Source: Peribacillus acanthi
GTDB taxonomy: Bacteria; Bacillota; Bacilli; Bacillales; DSM-1321
Length of the DNA stretch: 64,000 nucleotides
NCBI RefSeq assembly: GCF_003073175.1
Contig: NZ_QBBX01000002.1
Coordinates: 190,776 to 254,775, forward strand
Direction: 5' to 3'
Part shown: piece by piece, positions 1 through 9,285 of the stretch
Numbering within the stretch: position 1 is the stretch's first letter
Layout: the number at the start of each line of letters is the position of its first letter
The notes under the pieces: generated by a model
Seen by the model: the letters and a program-made list of their open reading frames with translations, nothing else
The model's database searches: none
What the model was told of the DNA's origin: nothing
Translations under genes and position numbers: made by a program

Positions 1-90
1 AATCCAACTGTAGCAGATGCACCAAAAGCTAAAGATTCCTATAAAGGGACTACATTGGACAATATTTTGACGAAATTAGGATTAAAGTAA
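1..90 (+). CDS. C-terminal tail of an unidentified protein (partial)
   Basis: The reading frame is open from the first base of the window and ends at TAA (88-90). It encodes 29 residues ending in DNILTKLGLK. A strong hairpin with a T-run follows directly, which supports a real gene end. The visible part is too short to assign a family. Confidence 0.6.
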   Translation, partial: NPTVADAPKAKDSYKGTTLDNILTKLGLK

Positions 91-96
91 AAAAAT

Positions 97-138
97 AAAA
101 ACTGCCTGTCTCGTTCGTTTTTGAGACAGGCAGTTTTT
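97..138 (+). terminator. Intrinsic terminator after the partial gene
   Basis: AAAACTGCCTGTCTC pairs with GAGACAGGCAGTTTT around a short loop and is followed by T residues. It ends the gene whose tail opens the window. Confidence 0.85.
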
Positions 139-826
<688 letters not shown>

Positions 827-858
827 AAAAGCGACACTATTTCAAGTGTCGCTTTTTT
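827..858. terminator. Bidirectional hairpin downstream of the sigma/anti-sigma gene
   Basis: A 12-bp stem, AAAAGCGACACT with AGTGTCGCTTTT, is flanked by T-rich sequence on the plus side and A-rich sequence on the other. It lies about 85 bp past the stop of the leftward gene. Confidence 0.75.
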
Positions 859-941
859 CTTGCTATTAATTTGTTAATTGTTTGTTCAACGTTTATACAA
901 TTATAATGCAGAGGTGTACAATACCTTTCTGCATTGTAATT

Positions 942-3011
942 TTAATCCAACTTTATCTTCACAACATCATCCAAATATTTGGTTGTATTATACCCGTAAA
1001 TCTCCAACCTCTTAGGAACCACTTTTTCTCCACCATTGTTACTGTGTAACCTTATGTTTTGAACTGTAAATAAATATCGGGGTTGCTCAATTTCTTCATA
1101 TACAAAAGGGCTTTTATTTATATCATATTTAATCCCTTTTTTATCCACAAGCACTCCTTCATTATTCATCTCCATGGAAATAGATTCACTTTCATCCTCA
1201 CTTACAATACGGAATTGAAGCGTATCATATGGTCGGTTCTCAATTTCATGATTGCTGATAACAACCTGGGTAGGCTTACCAACTTCCACCTTGTCGATGG
1301 AGATTGTAGTGCCTGCATATTTAAAGGAATGAGGATATTTCTTTGAAGCATCTAGATCGATAGTATTTTGGTCTTCATACGATAAATGAACAGATTTGAA
1401 TTGAAGGTTGATTTCTTTTGGTTTTTCTCCAAAAAGAGGGTCAAAGTGTGTATGAGAAGTAATCCAATCCATGCTTTGATGTAAATAAGAGCTGCCATAC
1501 ATATCAGCTTTCACTTTTTTATTGTTCACTTCTAAATTGTCAAAATTAAGAGCTTCTATCCGCTTCTCCGACTTATTATTATTAATACCATATTGCAATA
1601 TTGTCACTGTTGGAGCAATGATTAGTTTATCAAATCGAACTGGAATCCCTTCGACTTCAGTTTCTTCATCCAATACGTATTCTTTGGAAGGATGTTTTGT
1701 TACTGAGATCTCGAAGTTCCACTCTCCTGTTTTATATTCTATTTTCTCGTAAGCTACTAAACTATTTTGTTCAAAGGAATCACGAAATAACTTCTGAAGC
1801 TTACTTATTTTGAGTTTAATTGTCTCGGTATCTTTTTCGAGTGGCATTAAACTAAGCTTCCCTTGAAACACATTCTTTGCCTCTTTATTTACATCCGATT
1901 CAAGGTCAGGTGGATAATGCCTTGGATATGCTACGCGGCTCAGTATTTCATGTTCGTTCTCTACTATTACGCCGTCATGATAATTCATTACAAATTGATT
2001 ATCTTCTTCTGTATCTTCTATTTCATAGAAAACTAGCGTCTGAATATCATCAGCAATGACGCTCTTGATCGTAATTTTTACCCCATCGCTTTCTGCTTTG
2101 AGATTCAGCCTTTCACCCAGGTCCTGTTGAAGAAAGACGCGCAATTCCTGATCTTCTTCTGTCCAAGTATAATATAGGTTAGTAAATACCCCCGTAAAAA
2201 AACCTATTCCCATTATGAACGCGAATACACCTGCCAAAACAAGTGCTTTTCTATTACGTTTTTTATTCTTCAGTTGACTGTGCTTTTCCAATTCTTCCAG
2301 CTTATTTTTGACCTTCTCCATGAACCCAGAAGGAATATGCAACTCTTCGATCCGCTCAGTAAGATTTAACATAGTTAACATAACAGTCTGAAAGGTAGCC
2401 AGATCCTCCTGACAATCTTGACAATGATAAATATGTACTTCTAAATCAATTTTTTTCGAGCGATCCATAGCTCCTTCTAAGTAATCGATGTAATCATTAT
2501 GATATTCTTTACAGCCCTTAAAATTTGATTCATACCCCATTTCTTTTCTAAGTGACTGGATTCCAGAAAACAAACTCTCTTTAATCCTTTCTACTGAAAC
2601 CTGAAGAAGATACGCCACTTCCTCGTGTGAGAGCTTATTTACATATGTAAGGACCACCGCTTCTTTCGCGTCCCTATTCAATTGATCAAGTGCCTTAAAT
2701 AAATCCTGACGAGGTTCAGTTTCCTCCATAGATTTTAAACTACTATCAACTTTAAGCTCCCGGCAGAAATCTATGAAAATCGATGTAACCCACGATTCGA
2801 AAGATGTCTCACTTTTAAATCGTGGCAATTCCTTGTGAACTTTTAAAATAGATCGGTAAAATAGCTCTTCCATTTGCTGCTGATTTTTAAGAAAGGACCA
2901 ACCAAGTGTATAAAACGTTTGTTTATGAAGATTGAACCAATTGAAGATGTATTCAACGTCTTTTTCGCTTATTCCAGTGATTGAAATAGGATCTATTTTT
3001 GCTGATAACAT
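942..3011 (-). CDS. Single-chain ECF sigma factor fused to a membrane anti-sigma (DUF4179-like) protein
   Basis: The 689-residue protein joins two normally separate partners. Residues about 20-85 resemble sigma region 2 and about 100-160 a sigma region 4 helix-turn-helix. A zinc-binding anti-sigma motif follows (C167, then H193-x3-C197-x2-C200), then one membrane segment (about 255-277) and a large extracellular C-terminal half of the DUF4179 type. The N-terminal half would be cytoplasmic and the C-terminal half outside, so the regulator would be tethered to the membrane. The ATG is preceded by GGGGGACATAT. The domain parts are recognisable by motif; target promoters and signal are unknown. 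It stands alone, ending at a hairpin. Confidence 0.75.
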   Translation of the reverse strand: MLSAKIDPISITGISEKDVEYIFNWFNLHKQTFYTLGWSFLKNQQQMEELFYRSILKVHKELPRFKSETSFESWVTSIFIDFCRELKVDSSLKSMEETEPRQDLFKALDQLNRDAKEAVVLTYVNKLSHEEVAYLLQVSVERIKESLFSGIQSLRKEMGYESNFKGCKEYHNDYIDYLEGAMDRSKKIDLEVHIYHCQDCQEDLATFQTVMLTMLNLTERIEELHIPSGFMEKVKNKLEELEKHSQLKNKKRNRKALVLAGVFAFIMGIGFFTGVFTNLYYTWTEEDQELRVFLQQDLGERLNLKAESDGVKITIKSVIADDIQTLVFYEIEDTEEDNQFVMNYHDGVIVENEHEILSRVAYPRHYPPDLESDVNKEAKNVFQGKLSLMPLEKDTETIKLKISKLQKLFRDSFEQNSLVAYEKIEYKTGEWNFEISVTKHPSKEYVLDEETEVEGIPVRFDKLIIAPTVTILQYGINNNKSEKRIEALNFDNLEVNNKKVKADMYGSSYLHQSMDWITSHTHFDPLFGEKPKEINLQFKSVHLSYEDQNTIDLDASKKYPHSFKYAGTTISIDKVEVGKPTQVVISNHEIENRPYDTLQFRIVSEDESESISMEMNNEGVLVDKKGIKYDINKSPFVYEEIEQPRYLFTVQNIRLHSNNGGEKVVPKRLEIYGYNTTKYLDDVVKIKLD

Positions 3012-3264
3012 ATATGTCCCCCTATTATCTTTCTCTTTATACTAATTGATTTAAGGAGAGTAGCTATTTGAAAGATTATAACAGCTTCTCGAAGTCATTT
3101 TGCCCTTTTCAAATTATTTCAGGTATGTAAGCAAACATAATCAATACTTATTTCGATATATATTGTTATATCCCTCCAAATAATGATTCTTGAACCAATA
3201 TACAAATAAGGAAATTGTCTTATTTGTTAGAAGATTGCGCTTGCCTAGGAAATGAAAAATTCAA

Positions 3265-3303
3265 TATGAAAAAGGCGGGAGTTTTCCCCCGCCTTTTTCA
3301 TAT
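3265..3303. terminator. Bidirectional terminator, isolated
   Basis: TATGAAAAAGGCGGG pairs with CCCGCCTTTTTCATA, giving an A-run on one side and a T-run on the other. It lies between two leftward genes in an otherwise empty 450-bp gap (3012-3460) and probably ends the leftward MhqR-type cluster. Confidence 0.7.
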
Positions 3304-3460
3304 TACGTTAAATAAGAATTTTTTTAAAAAAAGAGTCACATTAACTCGTTTCAGTTTTAATGGTTAGTTTGGATAAGAAATAAATCTATCCTGAAATTTT
3401 GGTAGTATTATTTTTGAGTTACATCGAAAATTATTTCTTTCTCTTGCAAATACATACCTA

Positions 3461-3883
3461 TTAAACCGCTTTTGTTACCTCATCTGAATCCTTTTGAAAT
3501 AACAATTTACTTACTGTTAAAATCCTACTTCCATTAATTGCAAGATATATCGCAATCGCTAAAAACGCTAAATCCAATTCATATCCTGCCATTTGTCCAT
3601 TTCCTAAAAATCCAATCGAAAGCTTTACTTTTAAAGTTGCTCCAATCATTAATAATGCAAATAAAGCAGCAACTAATCTTGTTGCAAATCCAATTATTAA
3701 TGCGACGCCACCAATCATTTCAATTAATGCAACTCCATATGCCATAAATCCAGGTAACCCTATACTTTCAAACCATCCAGCAATATTTTCGATGCCGCCT
3801 TGAAACTTAACAAAACCATGAATGAAAAATAATATACCTAATGTTACACGTAATATAAGCGCACCTAATTCATTTTTAAACAT
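3461..3883 (-). CDS. DoxX-family membrane protein
   Basis: A 140-residue polytopic protein of the DoxX/DoxD-like family. It has four predicted hydrophobic helices and the family's glycine-rich opening (LGILFFIHGFVKFQGG). DoxX proteins are associated with oxidative and electrophile stress, but their reaction is not settled. It is the last gene of a leftward group with a ring-cleaving dioxygenase, a second DoxX protein and a MarR regulator, so a role in quinone or aldehyde stress is inferred. The ATG is at 3881-3883. Confidence 0.8.
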   Translation of the reverse strand: MFKNELGALILRVTLGILFFIHGFVKFQGGIENIAGWFESIGLPGFMAYGVALIEMIGGVALIIGFATRLVAALFALLMIGATLKVKLSIGFLGNGQMAGYELDLAFLAIAIYLAINGSRILTVSKLLFQKDSDEVTKAV

Positions 3884-3982
3884 TTCTTACAATACCTCCA
3901 AAATGATGTGTGAAAATTTTTTCTCTTTCAGTATTTTCAGTTGTATCTATTGAAAGCAAAGTAAACCTTCCTTTTTATAAAA

Positions 3983-4921
3983 TTAATCTATCTCTCTTAC
4001 CATAATAGGAATTAACACTCTTTCAATTTGTTCTCTATGAGGCTCATACTGTTCTGGTAGCATTAAGTGTTCCCCCATAGTCTCTTGTGTTTCATCATGC
4101 GCAAATCCAGGAGGGTCCGTTGCAATTTCAAATAGTATTCCTCCATGTTCCCTAAAGTAAATTGCATTAAAATAATTTCGATCCTGAACTGGAGTGACAC
4201 CATATCCATTTTCTGCAACATATTGTTGCCAATCTAATTGGTCTTGGTTGTCAATTGCTCGCCATGCAATGTGATGTACAGTTCCAACACCCACTTGTCC
4301 ACGACCAATTGTAGTTAATTTTAGGTCGATTATATTTCCAATGTCTGCTGTTGAACGAAAACGGATAAAGTCCCCTTCTCTACCAATTAGTTCAAGCCCC
4401 ATTACCTGTTCTAATAATTCTGCTGTTTTATTAGGCTGAGTGGATAAAAGAGTTGCACCTCCGAATCCTTTAATTGCAACATCAGGAGTTACCCCTCCAA
4501 AAGTCCAAGTATTAACTTCCCCATCTTCTCGTTCAACTATTTCCAAGTGAAGTCCGTGTGGATCATCAAATTTTAGATACTCCTCACCAAAGCGTTCCAA
4601 TTTAGTAAAAGGAATATTAAACTTTTCTAGTCTTTGTTCCCAAAATTCCATAGCACCTTTAGGTACAACATATGATGTCACGCCTACCTGCCCGTCTCCA
4701 ATTTTCCCTTGATACGCATTAGTCCATGGAAAGAAAGTAATGATAGTTCCTGGCTTTCCACCTTCATCACCAAAATATAAATGATAAGTACCTGGATCAT
4801 CAAAATTTACTGTTTGTTTCACCAAACGTAAACCCAAAACTCCGGCATAAAAATCTACATTCTCCTGAGGATGTCCTACAATTGCGGTGATATGGTGAAT
4901 ACCCATAGTTTTTTTACTCAT
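3983..4921 (-). CDS. Ring-cleaving dioxygenase, glyoxalase/bleomycin-resistance fold (MhqO/MhqA type)
   Basis: A 312-residue protein with two vicinal-oxygen-chelate modules. The first begins MGIHHITAIVGHPQENVDFY, and the second contains the HHIAWRA metal-ligand segment near residue 215. Family members in Bacillus (MhqA, MhqE, MhqO) are thought to open or detoxify hydroquinones. An in-frame ATG exists 39 bases upstream, but the start at 4919-4921 matches the family N-terminus and has GGAGTG ten bases before it. It lies between two DoxX genes in the cluster headed by the MarR regulator. Confidence 0.85.
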   Translation of the reverse strand: MSKKTMGIHHITAIVGHPQENVDFYAGVLGLRLVKQTVNFDDPGTYHLYFGDEGGKPGTIITFFPWTNAYQGKIGDGQVGVTSYVVPKGAMEFWEQRLEKFNIPFTKLERFGEEYLKFDDPHGLHLEIVEREDGEVNTWTFGGVTPDVAIKGFGGATLLSTQPNKTAELLEQVMGLELIGREGDFIRFRSTADIGNIIDLKLTTIGRGQVGVGTVHHIAWRAIDNQDQLDWQQYVAENGYGVTPVQDRNYFNAIYFREHGGILFEIATDPPGFAHDETQETMGEHLMLPEQYEPHREQIERVLIPIMVREID

Positions 4922-5243
4922 TTTTTCACACTCCAATTTGTTTACACTTATATTTATCAAGTGATTTCATTTAGAAAACCCAACTTACTTATTTTTAAGC
5001 TTTCGATACCAACTTGGTTTTTACCTTACTTTGTACTTCTTTTACCTCTAATGTTAATTGTTTGCTGAAGGGTAAAGCAAAATAGTCATAGTTTAACCAA
5101 TTCAAATATTTCATTTATATAATCTGTTTTATAGTATGAACAAGTAGAAAGATGACTAACAGATTGCTTTCCTTTATCAGCTTTATATAATCAGTAATGA
5201 TCAAACTTATTATTTAATCCAAGAATTTTTACTTCGAGATATT
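4922..5243. other. Long leader before the dioxygenase gene, with an MhqR half-site
   Basis: This 320-bp gap is AT-rich with no credible gene. At 5232-5241, CTTCGAGATA matches one arm of the MhqR-type palindrome seen at 5667-5684. This may indicate a separate regulated promoter for the dioxygenase and its DoxX partner. I could not place a -10/-35 pair with confidence. Confidence 0.4.
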
Positions 5244-5642
5244 TTAGAATAAAAAAGTGTCTATAGCGTATCGACCAGGCCCAATTAAAACTGTACCAAT
5301 TGCAACTGCAAGCAATGTTAGGTTATATTCATAACCATTTGAAGTTGCCCATAAACCATTGGGAGCATGCACTTTAACGATAGCCATTATCATAGTTACT
5401 GCAATCAAAATACCTGCTAATGGAGTTAATAGTCCTAATGCAAATAAAATTCCTCCAATAAATTCAGCTAATCCAGCAAAAAGTGCCATCATTAGACCAG
5501 GTTTCATACCTATAGAGTCAAACCAACCTCCAGTCCCTTTTAAACCATAACCCCCAAACCAACCAAACAATTTTTGAGCTCCGTGACCAATGAATAAAAC
5601 ACCTATTACCAATCTAATAATTAATAAGCCAAGATCCATCAT
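5244..5642 (-). CDS. DoxX-family membrane protein, MhqP-like
   Basis: A 132-residue membrane protein with the typical DoxX start (LLIIRLVIGVLFIGHGAQKL) and four hydrophobic segments. MhqP of B. subtilis belongs to this family and is induced by methylhydroquinone and catechol through MhqR. Here a perfect 18-bp MhqR-type palindrome sits 25 bases upstream of the ATG, between this gene and the MarR gene, so it is probably directly repressed. The Shine-Dalgarno site is TAGGAGG. Confidence 0.85.
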   Translation of the reverse strand: MMDLGLLIIRLVIGVLFIGHGAQKLFGWFGGYGLKGTGGWFDSIGMKPGLMMALFAGLAEFIGGILFALGLLTPLAGILIAVTMIMAIVKVHAPNGLWATSNGYEYNLTLLAVAIGTVLIGPGRYAIDTFLF

Positions 5643-5666
5643 TTTTATATCCTCCTAAAAGTTTTT

Positions 5667-5684
5667 TATCTCGAATTCGAGATA
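5667..5684. promoter_or_regulatory. MhqR-type operator (perfect palindrome)
   Basis: TATCTCGAATTCGAGATA is a perfect 18-bp palindrome and matches the inverted repeat described for B. subtilis MhqR. It lies just upstream of the DoxX gene, where repressor binding would block transcription. Confidence 0.85.
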
Positions 5685-5699
5685 TTTATTTAAAATATC

Positions 5700-6128
5700 T
5701 TATTTTCTTACTCTTTCCCATACTTTCTTCAATAGGTTTACTAAAGTATCTGCCTCATTGCCATTTAATGAGTCAAAAGTATAATTTATGAAATCCTTAT
5801 GTTTCGGCATAATTTTATTCATTAATTCTATCCCATCATCCGTTAATGTCACATGTATAACTCGGCGGTCTTCAGGGCATGGGTTTCGTTTTAATAATTT
5901 TTTTTGCTCTAACTTATCTATAACATAAGTCGTTGATCCACTCGAAATTAGTATGCTATTACCTATTTGCTGGATTGTTTGTTTTCCTTCAAGAAATAAT
6001 ACCTCTAAAACCGAAAATTCTGTATTACTTATGTTGTATAGGGCGATATCTTCCCTGATACGTTCTTGTAAAGCTCTTGAAGTTTGCATTAAAAACAAAA
6101 ATGGTTGGTTTGTACATTTGCTGATCAT
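5700..6128 (-). CDS. mhqR: MarR-family repressor, MhqR-like
   Basis: A 142-residue winged-helix regulator. The recognition region (about residues 50-90) contains TIQQIGNSILISSGSTTYVIDKLE, and the wing has NPCPEDRRVIHVTLTDDG. B. subtilis MhqR represses dioxygenase, DoxX and azoreductase genes in response to quinones and 2-methylhydroquinone. The neighbours and two operator-like sites with the ATCTCG/CGAGAT arms support this assignment over other MarR proteins. GGAGGTGCTTAA precedes the ATG. Confidence 0.8.
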   Translation of the reverse strand: MISKCTNQPFLFLMQTSRALQERIREDIALYNISNTEFSVLEVLFLEGKQTIQQIGNSILISSGSTTYVIDKLEQKKLLKRNPCPEDRRVIHVTLTDDGIELMNKIMPKHKDFINYTFDSLNGNEADTLVNLLKKVWERVRK

Positions 6129-6146
6129 TTAAGCACCTCCTTGAAA

Positions 6147-6183
6147 ATTATCTCGAATTAAAATATCTTTAATGCGAGATAAT
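6147..6183. promoter_or_regulatory. Putative autoregulatory operator upstream of mhqR
   Basis: ATTATCTCG (6147-6155) and CGAGATAAT (6175-6183) are perfect inverted arms separated by 19 bases, with the same core as the palindrome at 5667-5684. The spacing differs, so this may be two half-sites bound by separate dimers. It sits 19 bases before the mhqR start. Confidence 0.65.
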
Positions 6184-6282
6184 CATAAAACTTTAATACT
6201 CTTGTGTCAATAACCTTTTAAATTAATTTTTTCATTTTCATCAATAATTGTGATCCTAACGCCTAACCAGTTAATAACATAA

Positions 6283-6314
6283 AAAAACCTGCAGTCAGCA
6301 TTCTGCAGGTTTTT
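6283..6314 (-). terminator. Terminator of the lysine-permease gene
   Basis: AAAAACCTGCAG pairs with CTGCAGGTTTTT around an 8-base loop, with an A-run on its left that reads as U-run on the minus strand. It lies just past the permease stop. Confidence 0.85.
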
Positions 6315-6329
6315 ACTTCTTTTTTTCTA

Positions 6330-7745
6330 TTATTTATTTATAACGTCTAATTCATTACCATTCTTAGGTAATAACTTAATAAAGATAATTCCACTAAATA
6401 TTAATGCCATTCCGAATGTAAATGTTTTAATATCTGCTGTTCCTGCTATAATTACCCAAATTGAATATACAGTTGCTAAGAGTCCTATTATCCCATCTGT
6501 TATCCTTGATCGGTCCCAATTCCCATAAGTATCACCTGTTATCACAAGTTTTAATTGGAATAGAGTTGATATTACATACGGGAACAAATAGGATAATGTT
6601 GCAATGTAGATTACAAAATCAAATGCTGCTGAGATTGAATTAGATATTGTAGAAAAAATGAATAATTGACCTAAAGCATTTGTAATAACCAATGATAATA
6701 CTGGTATACCTTTTTTATTTTCTCTAGCGAATGCTGGGATAAACATCCCTTGTCTTGCTGCAGCTACAGGTATTTCTGCACTTAACATAACCCAACCCAG
6801 TGTCGATCCAAACAAACTGATTAAACCAATTGCAGCAAGAATTTTACCACCTATAGGTCCTAAAACCATTTCGATCGCATCAATTAACGGTTTTTCAGAT
6901 TGTTGCAATGATGCTTGATCCATCATTCCCATAACCAACGTACTAATCCCGATATAAAGACCTAGTGCTAATAATAATCCTAGAACTGTAGCCCTTTTAA
7001 CATCTTTCTGACGTTTTGCTCTTGATGAGAAAACAACTGCTGACTCTACCCCGACAAATGCCCATAATGTTGCTACTGCAGAAGCATTTATTTGTCCTAA
7101 TAAACCTATAGTATTACCCTCTTCATCCATTCTTACATCGACAAAAGGCATAAGATTAGAAGCTTCAAAGGCCATTAATCCAATAACGATAAATAGCATG
7201 AATCCAATAACTTTGGCAGAAGTAGCCATAAAATTAAGCTTCCCTGCATTTTCTAGTCCCCGTAAGATAATAAAATGTGTTCCCCATAATAAAATCGTAC
7301 AAACTACAAAAGTTAATGCATTTCCTACTTTTAATGTGAAACCATTAACAGTAAATAACTCTGCCCCACTTGTCATGACTGGGAAAAATGTTGATAGATA
7401 CCCAGCAAATGTAGTAATGATGGCTATGTTACCTGCTAAATTCCCTATCCAATACCCCCATGAAGTCATAAACCCCGAAAGTCTTGAAGCTAAAGAATTT
7501 GTAAATAGCTCTTTCGCATAGATTTGCGGACCTCCTGTTAACTCTGGTTTACGTTGACCAAGGTTGCCAAATACTATTGCTGTTAATAGAACCCCCAGTC
7601 CAGTGAAGCACCATGCTAATATTGATCCTGCTGGGCTAGCTACCTCAGATAATGTACGTGGTAGCATAAATATTCCAGAACCGACCATATTTCCGACAAC
7701 AAGTGATGTCAAAATCCAAAATCCTAATTTATTTGAGTGACTCAT
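6330..7745 (-). CDS. APC-family amino-acid permease under lysine riboswitch control (probable lysine transporter)
   Basis: A 471-residue permease of the amino acid-polyamine-organocation family with about 12 membrane segments. The first holds the substrate-backbone motif (VVGNMVGSGIFMLP). The start is placed at the ATG preceded by AAGGGGTTTAACAAC, because the longer frame begins inside the leader. A lysine riboswitch with an intrinsic terminator lies directly upstream, so expression should fall when lysine is plentiful. That makes lysine uptake the most likely role, as proposed for L-box-controlled YvsH. An exchange reaction with a basic amino acid is the main alternative. Confidence 0.8.
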   Translation of the reverse strand: MSHSNKLGFWILTSLVVGNMVGSGIFMLPRTLSEVASPAGSILAWCFTGLGVLLTAIVFGNLGQRKPELTGGPQIYAKELFTNSLASRLSGFMTSWGYWIGNLAGNIAIITTFAGYLSTFFPVMTSGAELFTVNGFTLKVGNALTFVVCTILLWGTHFIILRGLENAGKLNFMATSAKVIGFMLFIVIGLMAFEASNLMPFVDVRMDEEGNTIGLLGQINASAVATLWAFVGVESAVVFSSRAKRQKDVKRATVLGLLLALGLYIGISTLVMGMMDQASLQQSEKPLIDAIEMVLGPIGGKILAAIGLISLFGSTLGWVMLSAEIPVAAARQGMFIPAFARENKKGIPVLSLVITNALGQLFIFSTISNSISAAFDFVIYIATLSYLFPYVISTLFQLKLVITGDTYGNWDRSRITDGIIGLLATVYSIWVIIAGTADIKTFTFGMALIFSGIIFIKLLPKNGNELDVINK

Positions 7746-7789
7746 GTTGTTAAACCCCTTTCTAATCATATAGCTTAATATAAGAGGCA

Positions 7790-7830
7790 GAAGCAGAAAA
7801 AATAAAAACACACCCTTAGTATGGTGTGTT
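7790..7830 (-). terminator. Riboswitch expression-platform terminator
   Basis: On the minus strand AACACACC and GGTGTGTT form a stem with an 8-base loop followed by a U-rich run. It lies between the lysine aptamer and the permease start, as expected for transcription attenuation. Confidence 0.85.
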
Positions 7831-7859
7831 TGCACGATTATTACACCAACTTAACGGAT

Positions 7860-8041
7860 AGCTCATCATGGATGCCCATGACAGTCCTGCACCTGTTCGG
7901 ATACAGTCCCAGCTTTCAGTAGTCAGAAACCTACTGCGCTTCGGCGGATCATCCTTTCAATTAAGGTCATCGAGATTGTCTGTCTCTACCTTAATTTACT
8001 TTTATGAACCGCGACCTCTACCTCATCTTAAGCTGATGAGG
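7860..8041 (-). ncRNA. Lysine riboswitch (L box)
   Basis: Read on the minus strand, the element opens with GATGAGGTAGAGGTCGCG. It then carries TTGAAAGGATGATCCGCCG ending in AAG, then GCTGGGACTGTATCC and AGGACTGTCATGG, and closes with CATGATGAGC. These are the conserved blocks of the lysine aptamer in the right order over about 180 nt. The closing helix can form between CTCATC (5' side) and GATGAG (3' side). A terminator follows. Confidence 0.92.
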
Positions 8042-8169
8042 ATTATTATATTAAAAACATACTATAGAATAATAATAGTCTAGTTATTATTTGTCAATAA
8101 TATATTGAAGTAATTATCGATTTTCTGTACTATTTTACTTACATGGTTATAATAAGAAAGGATGTTTAT

Positions 8170-8463
8170 ATGATTAATGTAACTTCGCATACTGTCGAAT
8201 TAATTAATGATGATTTTGGCATTTTGTCTGGAGACCGCTTCGAGTTTTTTCTTAATTTAGACATTCCAGAAGATGACGAATTGTTTTCTGAAAAAGGTGT
8301 TCATGTTAAAGTCATTTATCTAGTGGAAGAAAATGAACAAAAAATCGTGAAGTACGATTTATTTGAAACAGAATCAGGGGATTATTTAGACTTCGAACTT
8401 GAGGATGAAGAGCTTGCTGTCCTTGAGGCATATTGCAAAGAACATCTTCCTGAGGATGAATAG
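8170..8463 (+). CDS. Conserved small acidic protein, DUF6509-like
   Basis: A 97-residue acidic protein beginning MINVTSHTVELINDDFGILS. It resembles an uncharacterised Bacillaceae family (DUF6509, assigned from memory of the N-terminal pattern). No membrane segment or catalytic motif is visible. The start at 8170 is preferred over one at 8143 because AAAGGA precedes it at good spacing. A terminator follows, so it is a single-gene unit. Confidence 0.7.
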   Translation: MINVTSHTVELINDDFGILSGDRFEFFLNLDIPEDDELFSEKGVHVKVIYLVEENEQKIVKYDLFETESGDYLDFELEDEELAVLEAYCKEHLPEDE

Positions 8464-8478
8464 TCATTACATACAGGG

Positions 8479-8512
8479 GCAAAGAAGGATATAGTCTTCT
8501 TTGCTTTTTTAT
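8479..8512 (+). terminator. Terminator after the small acidic gene
   Basis: GCAAAGAAG pairs with CTTCTTTGC around an 8-base loop and is followed by TTTTTTAT. Confidence 0.9.
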
Positions 8513-8590
8513 TTAACAGGATAATTTCTTCTATGTGATATGAACAGGTCATATATATTGTCATGAACAGTATTATTTAGGAGTGATAAT

Positions 8591-9244
8591 ATGTATCGAC
8601 AACCTATTGCCTCACCCGCTCCCACTACATCAGCAACAATAACCGTTGAAGGTACTGGTTCCATTCAAGCCCAGCCTGACCGCGTTAATGTCACAATAGG
8701 AGTTGTCACAAACGGATCGAATGTAACCGAGATTCAAGCTAAAAACGCCGCAGTCATGAATCAAGTTCTGGCTTCCATCAAACAGTTAGGCATCCCTGAC
8801 TCAGCCATCCAGACCATACAATATCAAATTGATACACAATATGATTACTCAAAAACCCCTCCTACCTTTATCGGTTACAAAGTCACAAATGCTGTCAACG
8901 TAACTATAAATGAAATGGGTAAAACGGGACTGATTATTGATACGGCTGTTAAAAATGGAGCGAACTTTATCGGATCCATAAATTTTACTGTCACAGCCCC
9001 TACTGCCTATTATCAATCCGCTCTTACATTAGCCGTACAAGATGCTAAACAAAAGGCTATTACACTTGCAAGAGCGTCTGGATTTAACAAGGAACCTGCT
9101 ATCGTCGACATACAAGAAGTATTTGAACAAGGCCCTAGACCTTATATGGTTGCCTCTGCCAAATTCGATTCAGCAACACCGATCCAGCCAGGTGAATTAA
9201 GCATTCAAGCGAAAGTCATTGTGAAATTTTTGCTACATTTGTAG
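8591..9244 (+). CDS. SIMPL-domain (DUF541) protein
   Basis: A 217-residue protein with the SIMPL/DUF541 pattern: ITVEGTGSIQAQPDRVNVTI at the start, then a repeated beta/alpha layout through VTAPTAYYQSALTLAVQDAK. In other bacteria members lie in the periplasm or outside the cell, and some affect oxidative stress. No signal peptide is visible here, so location is uncertain. The Shine-Dalgarno site is TAGGAGTGATA. The role is unknown. Confidence 0.8.
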   Translation: MYRQPIASPAPTTSATITVEGTGSIQAQPDRVNVTIGVVTNGSNVTEIQAKNAAVMNQVLASIKQLGIPDSAIQTIQYQIDTQYDYSKTPPTFIGYKVTNAVNVTINEMGKTGLIIDTAVKNGANFIGSINFTVTAPTAYYQSALTLAVQDAKQKAITLARASGFNKEPAIVDIQEVFEQGPRPYMVASAKFDSATPIQPGELSIQAKVIVKFLLHL

Positions 9245-9261
9245 AATAAACGATTATATTA

Positions 9262-9285
9262 AAGGGTGGATGACCACCCTTATTT
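9262..9285. terminator. Convergent hairpin between the SIMPL and nucleotidyltransferase genes
   Basis: AAGGGTGG pairs with CCACCCTT around ATGA. The two genes converge here, so the hairpin may serve both. Confidence 0.7.

Noticed and set aside
3265..3303. The perfect hairpin as a small RNA gene
   Set aside because: A/T-runs on both sides and its position past a leftward cluster fit a terminator; no promoter is evident.
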